Below, piece after piece: positions 6,930-14,775 of a stretch of 17,138 bases of DNA. The notes below the pieces were generated by a model, which had not been told where the DNA came from, made no database searches, and saw nothing but the letters and a program-made list of their open reading frames with translations. The position numbers and the translations under genes were made by a program. This DNA is from CAZPMO01 sp964587515. Lineage in GTDB: Bacteria > Pseudomonadota > Alphaproteobacteria > MPNO01. The first letter of the stretch is position 1; each line of letters starts with the position of its first letter. Location of the stretch: assembly GCA_964587515.1 (NCBI GenBank), contig CAZPMO010000103.1:1-17138 (forward strand). The letters are read 5' to 3'.

Positions 6930-7934
6930 TCAGTTAGCCGCGATAGAGCCAGACACACCCGACAAATCCTCGCCGAAACAGCGCTGGAAGTATTCAGCGA
7001 CCGCCGGTCGCTCAAGCTCGTCGCACTTGTTGAGGAATGTCATCCGGAACGCGGTGCCGAGATCCTCGAATATCTCCGTGTTTTCGGCCCAGGTGATCAC
7101 CGTTCTGGGTGACATTACCGTGGAAATATCACCATTCATGAACCCGGCGCGGGTCAGATCGGCGACCTCGACCATCGCGTCGACGGTCTTGCGGCCTTCA
7201 TCGGTGTCGTACCCGGGCACCTTCGACAGCACGATCGTCGCTTCCTGGTCGTGCGGCAGATAATTAAGGGTCGTCACCAGATTCCATCGGTCGAGTTGGC
7301 CCTGGTTGATCTGCTGGGTTCCATGATAGAGCCCGGTGGTGTCGCCGAGACCTATGGTGTTGGCCGTGGCGATCAGGCGAAACGCCGGGTGCGGATGGAT
7401 CACCCGATTCTGGTCCAGCAAAGTCATCTTGCCGTCGACCTCGAGAACCCTCTGGATCACGAACATTACATCGGGCCGGCCGGCGTCGTATTCGTCGAAC
7501 ACCAGCGCACAGGGATTTTGCAAGGCCCAGGGAAGGATGCCTTCTCGGAATTCGGTGACCTGTTTTCCGTCGCGGAGCACGATCGCGTCCTTGCCGATCA
7601 GGTCGATCCGGCTGATATGGCTGTCGAGATTGACGCGGATGCACGGCCAGTTGAGCCGCGCCGCGACTTGCTCGATGTGGGTCGACTTGCCGGTTCCGTG
7701 ATAACCCTGGATCAAAAGCCGTCGATTATGTTTGAAGGCGACCAGGATCGCGATCGTGGTTTCGGGATCGAAACAGTATGTTTCGTCGACATCCGGGACG
7801 TGTTCCGTCGTCACGCTGTATCCCGGCACCTGCATGTCTGTATCGAGGCCAAAGACCTGCCTTACGGAAATTTCGATATCGGGCAAGTTAATCGGTGCGC
7901 TTTCCGCGCCACCGTTGGATTTCTTAGAGGACAT
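6930..7934 (-). CDS. cobS: Cobaltochelatase subunit CobS (AAA+ ATPase)
   Basis: A 334-residue MoxR-like AAA+ ATPase that forms a ring complex with CobT and powers cobalt insertion by CobN. Walker A is G-Y-H-G-T-G-K-S-T at 77-85, Walker B is L-V-F-D-E-Y-D at 144-150, and a sensor-1 A-T-A-N-T segment lies at 189-193. The N-terminal segment with V-F-G-L-D at 27-31 and the P-G-Y segment at 37-39 is characteristic of CobS and separates it from other MoxR ATPases. Length equals the family norm. It lies 21 bases downstream of the J-domain gene and 8 bases upstream of cobT, in one probable transcription unit. Confidence 0.97.
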   Translation of the reverse strand: MSSKKSNGGAESAPINLPDIEISVRQVFGLDTDMQVPGYSVTTEHVPDVDETYCFDPETTIAILVAFKHNRRLLIQGYHGTGKSTHIEQVAARLNWPCIRVNLDSHISRIDLIGKDAIVLRDGKQVTEFREGILPWALQNPCALVFDEYDAGRPDVMFVIQRVLEVDGKMTLLDQNRVIHPHPAFRLIATANTIGLGDTTGLYHGTQQINQGQLDRWNLVTTLNYLPHDQEATIVLSKVPGYDTDEGRKTVDAMVEVADLTRAGFMNGDISTVMSPRTVITWAENTEIFEDLGTAFRMTFLNKCDELERPAVAEYFQRCFGEDLSGVSGSIAAN

Positions 7935-7955
7935 TCGCTTGGATTCCTTGATGCA

Positions 7956-8588
7956 CTAACGCGTCGGCCATGACAGCCAGTCGCTGTTTTTCAATGTCGT
8001 GTAAGCCTGGTTGACTGATTTTAACCGTTCTTCGGCTTGCTTGTCGCCCCCGTTTGCATCGGGGTGCAGAGTTTTTACCAATTCCCGGTATCGCGCTCTT
8101 ACAGCTTCGGCCATGACCGGCGGTGACAGGTCGAGTTCGGCGAGAGCTTGCTGCTCCGGTGTTTCGGGCGCCCAGCCCGGCGATCGTCGGGACCCTTGAG
8201 ATGACGCATGTTCGCGCTCTTTATTGTCGTCAAAAAATCCGAAATTGTCTTTAATTTCAGGATCCTGACCGTTCTGGGCATACGCGCCGAATGGCCAACT
8301 CGGTCGTTGCCATGTGGCGTCGGCGCGGCGATGCGCTTCGATTTCCGCTTCGCTCATGCCGGCGTAGTAATCCCATGCCGCGTTGTATTCGCGGATGTGA
8401 TCGAGGCACAGCCAGATATAGTGTTTCAATTCGTTTCTGGAAATGGGCGCGCGATGTTCGCCCATTGCCTGGCATCCCGGCGCGGCGCAATCGCCGCCAC
8501 GTCCCGGCTGATCGGGCGTGGCAACGCTCCATATGTCTCGGTTGCTGGTCACGGGCGGCAGTATGGTTGTGGCATTGGCAACTCGCAA
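7956..8588 (-). CDS. J-domain (DnaJ-like) protein next to cobS
   Basis: A protein of up to 210 residues with a C-terminal J domain: residues about 150-206 contain the essential H-P-D tripeptide at 175-177, after helix II (Y-R-E-L-V-K-T-L), and helix III with N-Q-A-Y at 193-196. J domains recruit and stimulate Hsp70 (DnaK). The N-terminal part has Cys34, Cys39 and C-L-D-H at 61-64, a possible small metal site, followed by R-E-Y-N-A-A-W-D-Y-Y at 66-75, which I recall as conserved in alphaproteobacterial J proteins beside cobS. The start is uncertain: the frame opens at 8624, the longest version begins with TTG at 8588, and GTG at 8552 would give 198 residues; no good ribosome site decides. Its place just before cobS suggests a chaperone role for cobaltochelatase, which is inference. 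Confidence 0.88.
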   Translation of the reverse strand: MRVANATTILPPVTSNRDIWSVATPDQPGRGGDCAAPGCQAMGEHRAPISRNELKHYIWLCLDHIREYNAAWDYYAGMSEAEIEAHRRADATWQRPSWPFGAYAQNGQDPEIKDNFGFFDDNKEREHASSQGSRRSPGWAPETPEQQALAELDLSPPVMAEAVRARYRELVKTLHPDANGGDKQAEERLKSVNQAYTTLKNSDWLSWPTR

Positions 8589-8635
8589 GTGCGCGCTAAT
8601 AATTTCGCTGGCACCCCGCCTCGGCTACGTCGACC

Positions 8636-9922
8636 CTATTCGGCCTCCGCCTCGGGATCGGTGGGCGGAGTGGTCCGGATTAGGGTGATCTGGTTGCGCT
8701 GGCGACGCATGATCTCGAAGCGGAACCCGTGAAATATGAACGTCTGGCCGACCTCTGGAATCACCTTCGCTTCATGCAGCACCAGCCCGGCGATGGTCGC
8801 CGCCTCCTGGTCCGGCAAGCGCCATTCAAAGCGACGATTTAGATCCCGGATGGTGACGATTCCATCGATCAGGTAGGAGCCGTCACGCTGGAGGCGCACG
8901 CCCACCGGCACCACGTCGTGCTCGTCCGAAATTTCACCCACGATTTCCTCGAGGATGTCCTCCAATGTGACCACCCCCATCAGGGCCCCGTATTCGTCGA
9001 CCACCAGCGCGAAATGTTCGCGCCGGCGGCGAAACGCTTGAAGCTGATCGAGCAGCGTCGTCGTTTCGGGAATGAACCACGGCGGCGTAACGATGGTATC
9101 GAGACTGAGCTCTTCGAGATTGCCGCCATGGGCGCGAACCGCGCGCAACAGCGCCTTGGCGTGCAGAATTCCGATGATGTTGTCGGGTTCGTTCCGCCAC
9201 AGCGGAATGCGTGTATAGGGACTTTGCAGAGCCTGGTCGACGATTTCGCCGGTCCCGAGATCGGCGTCGATCATCGCCACGTCGGTGCGGTGGCGCATCA
9301 CCATCTCGACTTCGACATCGGCGAGATCGAGAATGCTGCGAAGCATCGCGCGCTGCTGTCGGCCGGTGGGCCCGCGATCGCTATGAAGTTCGATGGCACC
9401 GCGCAACTCGTCCATCGTCGCGGCCCATTGCTGTTCTTCCCGGGAATCGATACCGAATAATTTGAGGATGCCGCGTATGAGCAATTGCAAAGTGTCGGAA
9501 ACCGGCGCCAGCAGAATCACGACGACGCGAAGGGTCGGCGCGAGGGTGATCGCGGCGCTGTCCGGGTTCCTGAACGCATATGTCTTGGGCAGAATCTCTC
9601 CGAATATCAGGATCAGGACTGTCATCGCACCGGTCGCATAGACGACGCCCGCCTCGCCGAAGTTGCTGATCAGCAGGCTGGTCGCCAGGGCCGAGGCGAG
9701 AATATTGACGAGGTTGTTGCCCAACAGTATCGCGCCGATCATGCGGTCGCGCCGGTCGCGCAGGCGGTTCACCACGCGGGCGCGCCGGTTCCCCTTGATT
9801 TCCAGTTGATGCATGCGCGGCCGCGACGCAGCCGTGAATGCCGTTTCAGACCCGGAAAACAGCCCGGAAAGTACGATCAGAATAAATATTCCGCCCAGCG
9901 CCGCGAGGGTTGCGGTTTCCAT
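8636..9922 (-). CDS. CNNM/CorC (HlyC/CorC) family membrane protein with CBS pair
   Basis: A 428-residue inner-membrane protein. Four hydrophobic segments (about 7-27, 63-83, 95-115 and 130-155) with the S-G-x-F-S-G-S-E-T motif near 19-27 form the CNNM (DUF21) transmembrane domain. A CBS-domain pair follows (about 207-265 and 272-328, with V-V-D-E-Y-G and T-L-E-D-I-L-E-E-I-V-G-E at 307-330), then a CorC_HlyC domain (about 345-420). Relatives export Mg2+ or are linked to Mg2+/Co2+ resistance; the old haemolysin name is misleading. It lies 41 bases after aroB and 47 bases before the J-domain gene on the same strand. No terminator is visible on either side. The ATG start has only a weak ribosome site. 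Confidence 0.94.
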   Translation of the reverse strand: METATLAALGGIFILIVLSGLFSGSETAFTAASRPRMHQLEIKGNRRARVVNRLRDRRDRMIGAILLGNNLVNILASALATSLLISNFGEAGVVYATGAMTVLILIFGEILPKTYAFRNPDSAAITLAPTLRVVVILLAPVSDTLQLLIRGILKLFGIDSREEQQWAATMDELRGAIELHSDRGPTGRQQRAMLRSILDLADVEVEMVMRHRTDVAMIDADLGTGEIVDQALQSPYTRIPLWRNEPDNIIGILHAKALLRAVRAHGGNLEELSLDTIVTPPWFIPETTTLLDQLQAFRRRREHFALVVDEYGALMGVVTLEDILEEIVGEISDEHDVVPVGVRLQRDGSYLIDGIVTIRDLNRRFEWRLPDQEAATIAGLVLHEAKVIPEVGQTFIFHGFRFEIMRRQRNQITLIRTTPPTDPEAEAE

Positions 9923-9963
9923 GGTTCAGCCGGGCCGGGAACGAAAGGAAGCTTCGGATTTCA

Positions 9964-11079
9964 TCAGGCCGCCAGTACGCCCTCTAATAATCGCTCCACT
10001 TGGGGCGAATCGACATCTTCGGCGACGAACGCCTCGCCGATACCCTTGACCAGGACGAACCTCAACCTGCCGTCCTTGACCTTTTTATCCTGGCGCATGT
10101 GGTCGACAAGTTTCGCGGGATCTGATTTCTCGAGCCCTGCGTCCGCGAGCCCGGTCGGCAGCCCGATCGCCGTGAAGTGGCGGCGGACGCGTTCCAGATC
10201 GGCTTTTGGGCAGTGTCCCATCTCCGCCGACAACTCGAAGGCGAGCATGGTGCCGATGGCGACCGCTTCGCCGTGGAGAAGGTCGGGGCCGTAGCCGGTC
10301 TCGGCTTCCAGCGCATGGCCGAAAGTATGGCCCAGATTGAGCAATGCGCGTTCGGCGGTTTCGCGTTCATCACGGGCGACAATTGCGGCCTTGGCCTTGC
10401 AGCTTTCGACCACGGCATGCCGACGGGCCTTGTCGTCCCCGGAAATGACCGCGGACCCGTTGGTCTCCAGCCACTCGAAGAATGCCCGGTCGCCCAGCAG
10501 GCCGTATTTCACAACCTCGGCGTATCCCGCCAGTAATTCACGGTGATCGAGGGTGTCCAGAACCGCCGTGTCGGCGAGAACCAGCCGCGGCTGATAGAAG
10601 CTGCCGACAAGGTTCTTGCCGTGCCGGGTATTGATCGCCGTTTTGCCGCCGACCGAGCTGTCGACCTGGGCCAGCAACGTCGTCGGCGCCTGTATGAAAT
10701 CGATGCCTCTCAGAATAAGGCTGGCCGCCACGCCCACCAGATCGCCGATTACCCCGCCGCCCAGCGCGATCAATGGCGTGCCCCGTTCCGGGCGGAGGTC
10801 GAGCACCGATCCGATCAGGCTTTCGAGCTGGCCGAATTCCTTGGTCTGTTCGCCGGGCTCGAGGACGATGGAAACGCTGTCGATTCCGGCGGATGCGAGG
10901 GAATTTTTCAGCGTATCCAGGTGAAGCGCCGCGACAACGGAATCGGTCACGATGACGGCCGGTCCGCGCCGGATCACCGGCACCATATGCTTGTCCGCGG
11001 CACCCAGCAATTGGCGGCCAACCAGGATGTCGTAGGACCGCTCGCCGAGATCGACATGAACAATGGAATGATCGCTCAT
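9964..11079 (-). CDS. aroB: 3-dehydroquinate synthase
   Basis: A 371-residue cytoplasmic enzyme that converts DAHP to 3-dehydroquinate, step two of the shikimate pathway, using NAD+ and a divalent metal. The NAD-binding G-G-G-V-I-G-D-L segment is at 107-114; A-P-T-T-L-L-A-Q-V-D-S-S-V-G-G-K-T at 131-147 is the family hallmark. Metal ligands by alignment with the Aspergillus enzyme are Glu188, His251 (L-G-H-T-F-G-H-A) and His269 (L-L-H-G-E). Lys191 and Arg125 fit active-site positions. The ATG overlaps the aroK TGA as ATGA (11076-11079), so translation is coupled to aroK. Confidence 0.97.
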   Translation of the reverse strand: MSDHSIVHVDLGERSYDILVGRQLLGAADKHMVPVIRRGPAVIVTDSVVAALHLDTLKNSLASAGIDSVSIVLEPGEQTKEFGQLESLIGSVLDLRPERGTPLIALGGGVIGDLVGVAASLILRGIDFIQAPTTLLAQVDSSVGGKTAINTRHGKNLVGSFYQPRLVLADTAVLDTLDHRELLAGYAEVVKYGLLGDRAFFEWLETNGSAVISGDDKARRHAVVESCKAKAAIVARDERETAERALLNLGHTFGHALEAETGYGPDLLHGEAVAIGTMLAFELSAEMGHCPKADLERVRRHFTAIGLPTGLADAGLEKSDPAKLVDHMRQDKKVKDGRLRFVLVKGIGEAFVAEDVDSPQVERLLEGVLAA

Positions 11080-11642
11080 GTCGGCTCCGCCGGCGCGTCG
11101 GTGGAGGACAGGAAGCTTTGCAGCTCTTGGTATACTTTTTCCACCGTGTGCTCGGGACTTTCGTGATCCGTGTCGATGGTGATGTCGGCGTCGGCGTAAA
11201 CCGGATAGCGTTCTTCGATTAAGGCCTTCAGGATCGTGCGCGGATCGCTGTCTTTCAGCAGTGGTCTGTCGCCGCGTCGGGAGACCCGGCTGACCAGGAG
11301 ATCGAGGTCGGCGCGCAACCAGATCGAGGTCGCCTCGCGCAGAATGTGTTCCCGTGTGTCGGCGTCCATGAACGCGCCGCCGCCGGTTGCCAGCACATGG
11401 ACCGGCCCCTCCAGCAGGCGCGAAATCACCCTGCGCTCACCGGCGCGAAATTCGCTTTCGCCGTAAATGCTGAAAATATCCTCGATCGAACAGCCCGCCG
11501 CCGTTTCGATTTCCTGATCGGCGTCGATGAAAGGCAGGCCCAGACGCTCGGCCAGGTCCCGCCCGATACAAGTCTTGCCGGCCCCCATTAGTCCGACCAG
11601 TACGATCGTCCTAGGAACCACCAGTGTCTCAGGTTCGGTCAT
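11076..11642 (-). CDS. aroK: Shikimate kinase
   Basis: A 188-residue kinase that phosphorylates shikimate at the 3-hydroxyl with ATP. Counting from a TTG at 11648 (190 residues) the P-loop G-L-M-G-A-G-K-T is at 19-26, the shikimate-binding D-x-D at 42-44, Arg68 in the F-R motif, the G-G-G loop at 89-91, and the lid arginine in R-x-x-R-P-L-L at Arg128. I prefer the ATG at 11642 over the TTG two codons upstream because TTG starts are rare and neither has a strong ribosome site. It is the first gene of the minus-strand run, overlaps aroB by four bases, and is divergent from the 46-residue gene at 11849. Confidence 0.95.
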   Translation of the reverse strand: MTEPETLVVPRTIVLVGLMGAGKTCIGRDLAERLGLPFIDADQEIETAAGCSIEDIFSIYGESEFRAGERRVISRLLEGPVHVLATGGGAFMDADTREHILREATSIWLRADLDLLVSRVSRRGDRPLLKDSDPRTILKALIEERYPVYADADITIDTDHESPEHTVEKVYQELQSFLSSTDAPAEPT

Positions 11643-11681
11643 ATTCAACGTTCGCGAGCCATGCGGGCGAATCAGGAGCCG

Positions 11682-11710
11682 TTGAAAGCATTAATGGCAG
11701 ACGGTACACT
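11682..11710 (+). promoter_or_regulatory. Candidate sigma-70 promoter for the 11849-15747 gene run
   Basis: TTGAAA at 11682-11687 (5 of 6 to consensus) is followed after 17 bases by TACACT at 11705-11710 (4 of 6). Start would be near 11717, giving a leader of about 130 bases that contains the inverted repeat at 11769-11793. A second -10-like TATAAA at 11748-11753 lacks a good -35 at the right distance. Prediction by eye only. Confidence 0.4.
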
Positions 11711-11766
11711 GCCGCATATTCGCCACAGTTCGACGGTATCGGTTCAATATAAAATGAATTCCTCTA

Positions 11767-11793
11767 ATTGTCGCGAACAATCCGCTCGCGACA
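11767..11793 (+). promoter_or_regulatory. Nested inverted repeats in the aroK / membrane-peptide intergenic region
   Basis: Perfect 8-bp arms TGTCGCGA (11769-11776) and TCGCGACA (11786-11793) are separated by 9 bases. Overlapping them, ATTGT (11767-11771) and ACAAT (11777-11781) form a second 5-bp inverted repeat around CGCGA. The first could form an RNA hairpin in the leader of the plus-strand run or be an operator. There is no T-run, so it is not a simple terminator. Confidence 0.4.
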
Positions 11794-11838
11794 CAGGGAT
11801 CGCAATGACAACGTTCCGGGTCTGCCCGCGGCGAGAAC

Positions 11839-11844
11839 GGGGAG
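11839..11844 (+). promoter_or_regulatory. Ribosome binding site deciding the start of the 46-residue gene
   Basis: GGGGAG ends four bases before the ATG at 11849. It is the only strong Shine-Dalgarno match in this stretch and favours that ATG over the in-frame ATG at 11768, whose extra 27 residues are Arg-rich and unlike a membrane protein N-terminus. Confidence 0.6.
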
Positions 11845-11848
11845 TCGC

Positions 11849-11989
11849 ATGCGAAAATTAGCGATGGTCATCATCGCCGCCGTGCTCGGCCTTATCGTCG
11901 TTGGGGTGGTCTTTTTGGCTACCTGGGATATCCCGCCTCCTTCCGCCGCCGTAGAAAAGGTCGTTCCCGATGACCGGTTCCCCCGTTAG
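11849..11989 (+). CDS. 46-residue single-pass membrane peptide
   Basis: A very small protein: M-R-K start, one strongly hydrophobic segment (residues 4-24, Ile/Val/Ala/Leu), then a short hydrophilic tail with W-D-I-P-P-P at 26-31 and a charged end (E-K-V-V-P-D-D-R-F-P-R). The Arg-Lys before the helix suggests an N-in orientation with the tail in the periplasm. The start is supported by GGGGAG four bases upstream. The coding end overlaps the next gene by 20 bases (11970-11989), which points to coupled translation. I recall short proteins with a similar W-D-I-P-x-P tail next to the same partner in other Rhodospirillales; from memory and not checked. Function unknown. Confidence 0.75.
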   Translation: MRKLAMVIIAAVLGLIVVGVVFLATWDIPPPSAAVEKVVPDDRFPR

Positions 11990-13808
11990 CTGTCGCGGCC
12001 GCTTCGCGGTCGTCGCGATCCTGGTCTTGTCGGTACACGGCGCCGCGGCGCTTGCCGCGGAACCGTGGCGCACCGCCCAGATCGGACCGCCGGTGAAGCT
12101 GGCGCCGCTGGAGACCGTCGACCAGACCGCTCCCGCTCTCGAATCACCGAATACCGGCGCATCCGATACCGAGAACGAGCAGGCGCCCGAAAGCGAACCG
12201 ACGTCTTCCAATTCCGAGGTTGAGGTTAATACGCTTACCGCCGTCGATCTCGATTCCGTCGGACTGATTGACCAGTCCCAGGGCGGGTTCAGCGTGGATT
12301 TATGGCGGGGGACCGATCGCGCGCTTGTCGAACGCCTGCTCCCCAGGCTCCCGTCCGCGACCCGATCGAAGGTGGCGCGCGCGCTGCTGTTGCGATTGCT
12401 GCTGTCCCGGGCCACGGCGCCGACAGGAAAATCATCAAGTAAAAGTCTGCTGGCGATCCGGGTCGAACGGGTGCTGGCCGCCGGCGACATCAAATCGGCT
12501 GTCGGGCTGATGCGCGTCGCGCCGTCGGAACTGACCGACGAGGAATTGGCCCGCGCCGAAGTCGAAGGCCTGTTCTTTCAAAACGATAATCCGGGCGCCT
12601 GCGCGAAGGTGCGCCGCCTGATCCGCCATCACAAGGGGCGGTACTGGCAACAGGCGAACGCGTTCTGTCTGGCGTTGGCGGGCGAGCACGCGAAGTCGGC
12701 GATGATCGGCGATATTCTGCGCGAACGCGAGGCCGATGTCGGTCCCGCGTTTTTCACGTTGATTGACGTGCTGGCGGGCGACAAGGATCTGACGGTCGAA
12801 AGCCTGGCCGCGCCCAACGGCCTGCATCTGTCGATGATGCGCGCCGCGAACCTGAGACTGCCGAAAGACATCGTCGAAAGCGGGCGGCCCGCGATATTGC
12901 GCGCGATAACGTTGAGCCCCAACGCCGACCTTGAACTGAGATTGATCGCCGCGGAACAGGCGGCGATGACGGGCGCTCTTCAGCCATCGGTGCTGGGCGA
13001 GCTTTATGGCGGGGTGCAGTTCGAGTCCGAGGAGCTTGCGAACCCCGTGGCCGCCGCCGCGGCGGTGTGGGGGCCGCGTGGCCGCGCCTTGCTGGCGCAG
13101 AACCTCGCCGGACAAGACAGCGCCACGGACAAGGCCGAAGCGTTGCGGCGCGCCTGGACGCTCAGTCGCGAAAAAGGCGGCTATTCCATTGTCTTGCGAT
13201 CGAGCCTGCCGGTGCTGATGTCGATCGAGCCGGCGGCGGAACTGGCGTGGTTCGCCCGCGACGCCGCGTTGGGACTGTTCGCCGAGGGGCTGACCGAGCG
13301 CGCGCTGGCGTGGTACGCCCTGGCGGTCGCGGAATCGGGATCCAGCGCCGAGGCGAAATCCGCCGCGACGGCGCTATGGCCCCTCGCCGTGCTGGCGGGA
13401 TCGGGTGATGCAAACGAATGGGACGCGGCGCCCATCACCGAATGGTGGAACGACATTCGGTCAAAGTCCGCCCCGACCGCGGTCCCCAAGGCATTGATGC
13501 TGTACAGCGCGCTCGAGGCGCTCGAAAAACCGGTTGGTCCGGCGGGTTGGGCGGTCCTCGTCGGAGAGGACGACGCGACCGGCAGGATAGCGCCCGATAC
13601 CGCGCTTTGGCATGCGCTGCAACGAGCATCGGAGGCGGGCCGGATTGGCGAAACCGTTCTTCTCGCGCTGCTGGCGCTCGGTGAAAATGGAGTAGGGGCG
13701 GTCAGCCCCCTGACCGTGAGGACCGTGATGATCGCGCTGCGCCGTGTCGGTCTTGACGTCGCCGCGCGCACTCTTGCGATCGAAGCGGCGATGGCCTCCG
13801 ATCTCTGA
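11970..13808 (+). CDS. Exported helical protein of unknown function, 612 residues
   Basis: Not recognised as a characterised family. Residues 1-30 are a likely signal peptide: Arg9 and Arg11, a hydrophobic core V-V-A-I-L-V-L-S-V, and an A-A-A-L-A cleavage region around 25-30, so the protein is probably periplasmic. Residues about 35-90 are a Pro/Glu/Ser/Thr-rich linker. From about 115 to the end it is Ala/Leu-rich and predicted helical, with pieces such as A-L-A-W-Y-A-L-A and R-A-L-A that recall TPR- or Sel1-like helical hairpins, without a clear repeat. Cys211 and Cys233 could form a disulfide; Cys8 lies in the signal peptide. The ATG at 11970 has G-A-A-A-A-G-G as ribosome site about 10 bases upstream. 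The gene overlaps the membrane peptide gene by 20 bases, and its stop touches the xerD ribosome site. Confidence 0.85.
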   Translation: MTGSPVSCRGRFAVVAILVLSVHGAAALAAEPWRTAQIGPPVKLAPLETVDQTAPALESPNTGASDTENEQAPESEPTSSNSEVEVNTLTAVDLDSVGLIDQSQGGFSVDLWRGTDRALVERLLPRLPSATRSKVARALLLRLLLSRATAPTGKSSSKSLLAIRVERVLAAGDIKSAVGLMRVAPSELTDEELARAEVEGLFFQNDNPGACAKVRRLIRHHKGRYWQQANAFCLALAGEHAKSAMIGDILREREADVGPAFFTLIDVLAGDKDLTVESLAAPNGLHLSMMRAANLRLPKDIVESGRPAILRAITLSPNADLELRLIAAEQAAMTGALQPSVLGELYGGVQFESEELANPVAAAAAVWGPRGRALLAQNLAGQDSATDKAEALRRAWTLSREKGGYSIVLRSSLPVLMSIEPAAELAWFARDAALGLFAEGLTERALAWYALAVAESGSSAEAKSAATALWPLAVLAGSGDANEWDAAPITEWWNDIRSKSAPTAVPKALMLYSALEALEKPVGPAGWAVLVGEDDATGRIAPDTALWHALQRASEAGRIGETVLLALLALGENGVGAVSPLTVRTVMIALRRVGLDVAARTLAIEAAMASDL

Positions 13809-13820
13809 GGAAAAGAGTTC

Positions 13821-14768
13821 ATGACAGCCAAGGACAGCACGCGCGTCCTTCATCCGCCGTCACGGCATGTCGAGGCATTTCTGGAAATGATGACGGTCGA
13901 GCGTGGCGCATCCGCCAACACGATTGCGGCATATGGGCGGGATCTTGAAGATTTTTCGTCCTTTCTCCTGAGCCTCCCCGGCGGGAGCCTTGCGGTCGAG
14001 GCAGCCGGGAGCTCCAATATCCGGGCTTATATGACGGGGCTGTCACGACGTGGCCTGGCGCCGCGCACGATCGCCCGAAAACTCGCCGCGGTGCGCCAGT
14101 TCCATCTTTTCCTGCTGGCCGAGGGCGTGCGCGCCGATGACCCCTGCACGGTACTGGACTCGCCACGCCTCGATAGGCCGTTGCCGAAAATACTGTCGGA
14201 AGCCGAGGTCGATATCCTGATGGATACGGCGCGCCGCGCGGACGGTCCCTTTGCGCGACGAATGGAAGCCCTGCTCGAACTGCTCTATGCGACCGGCATG
14301 CGCGTTTCGGAATTGGTCGCGCTGCCGCTTTCCGCGTTCAGTCGCGACCGCCAGTTGATCGTCGTGCGCGGCAAGGGGGACAAAGAGCGCATGATTCCAA
14401 TCGGCGCGCCCGCCCGCGAAGCGATCGCCCGATATATGCCGCATCGGCAGCGCTTTATCGGCGTGTCCAAGGGCTCTCGGTACCTGTTTCCGTCACGCGG
14501 TTCGGACGGCCACCTGACGCGCGCCGGCTTCGCGGCCTCGCTGAAGCGGCTGGTGGCTCAATCGGGTATTGACCCCTCCAGGGTGTCTCCCCATGTATTG
14601 CGCCATGCGTTCGCGAGTCATCTCCTTGCCGGCGGCGCCGACCTCAGGAGCGTACAACAGATGCTCGGCCACGCCGATTTATCGACAACGCAAATTTATA
14701 CGCACGTACTGGATGAGCGGCTGACCACGCTGGTCCGCATCTTCCACCCGCTCTCGGAAAGGGGCTGA
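13821..14768 (+). CDS. xerD: Site-specific tyrosine recombinase XerD
   Basis: A 315-residue recombinase that, with XerC and FtsK, resolves chromosome dimers at dif. The N-terminal core-binding domain spans about 15-105 (S-A-N-T-I-A-A-Y-x-R-D-L at 31-42). All six catalytic residues are present: Arg161 (T-G-M-R-V-S-E-L), Lys185 (G-K-G-D-K-E-R), His258 and Arg261 (H-V-L-R-H), His284 (L-G-H) and Tyr293 (Q-I-Y-T-H-V). The constant offset of 13-14 from the Escherichia coli XerD residues supports XerD over a phage integrase. XerC cannot be fully excluded, but the placement beside accA fits xerD of alphaproteobacteria. The ribosome site GAGGAAAAGAG overlaps the previous stop codon. It lies 7 bases before accA. 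Confidence 0.93.
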   Translation: MTAKDSTRVLHPPSRHVEAFLEMMTVERGASANTIAAYGRDLEDFSSFLLSLPGGSLAVEAAGSSNIRAYMTGLSRRGLAPRTIARKLAAVRQFHLFLLAEGVRADDPCTVLDSPRLDRPLPKILSEAEVDILMDTARRADGPFARRMEALLELLYATGMRVSELVALPLSAFSRDRQLIVVRGKGDKERMIPIGAPAREAIARYMPHRQRFIGVSKGSRYLFPSRGSDGHLTRAGFAASLKRLVAQSGIDPSRVSPHVLRHAFASHLLAGGADLRSVQQMLGHADLSTTQIYTHVLDERLTTLVRIFHPLSERG

Positions 14769-14775
14769 AACCGCC

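Noticed and set aside
8636..9922. Haemolysin
   Set aside because: The HlyC label is historical; the domain order CNNM, CBS pair, CorC_HlyC indicates a membrane metal-transport or metal-resistance protein.
10543..11166. 207-codon plus-strand frame over the aroB/aroK junction
   Set aside because: It is antisense to two certain genes and shows no domain.
11768..11848. N-terminal extension of the 46-residue protein from the ATG at 11768
   Set aside because: The added residues are Arg-rich and the start codon lies next to the inverted repeat without a ribosome site; GGGGAG before 11849 fits far better.
11661..11861. 66-codon plus-strand frame in the aroK-divergent gap
   Set aside because: It has no ribosome site, an irregular composition and runs through the candidate promoter and inverted repeats into the 46-residue gene in another frame.
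13821..14768. Phage or integrative-element integrase
   Set aside because: Length, catalytic residue spacing and the adjacent accA match chromosomal XerD; no att-like repeat, tRNA or phage gene is nearby.
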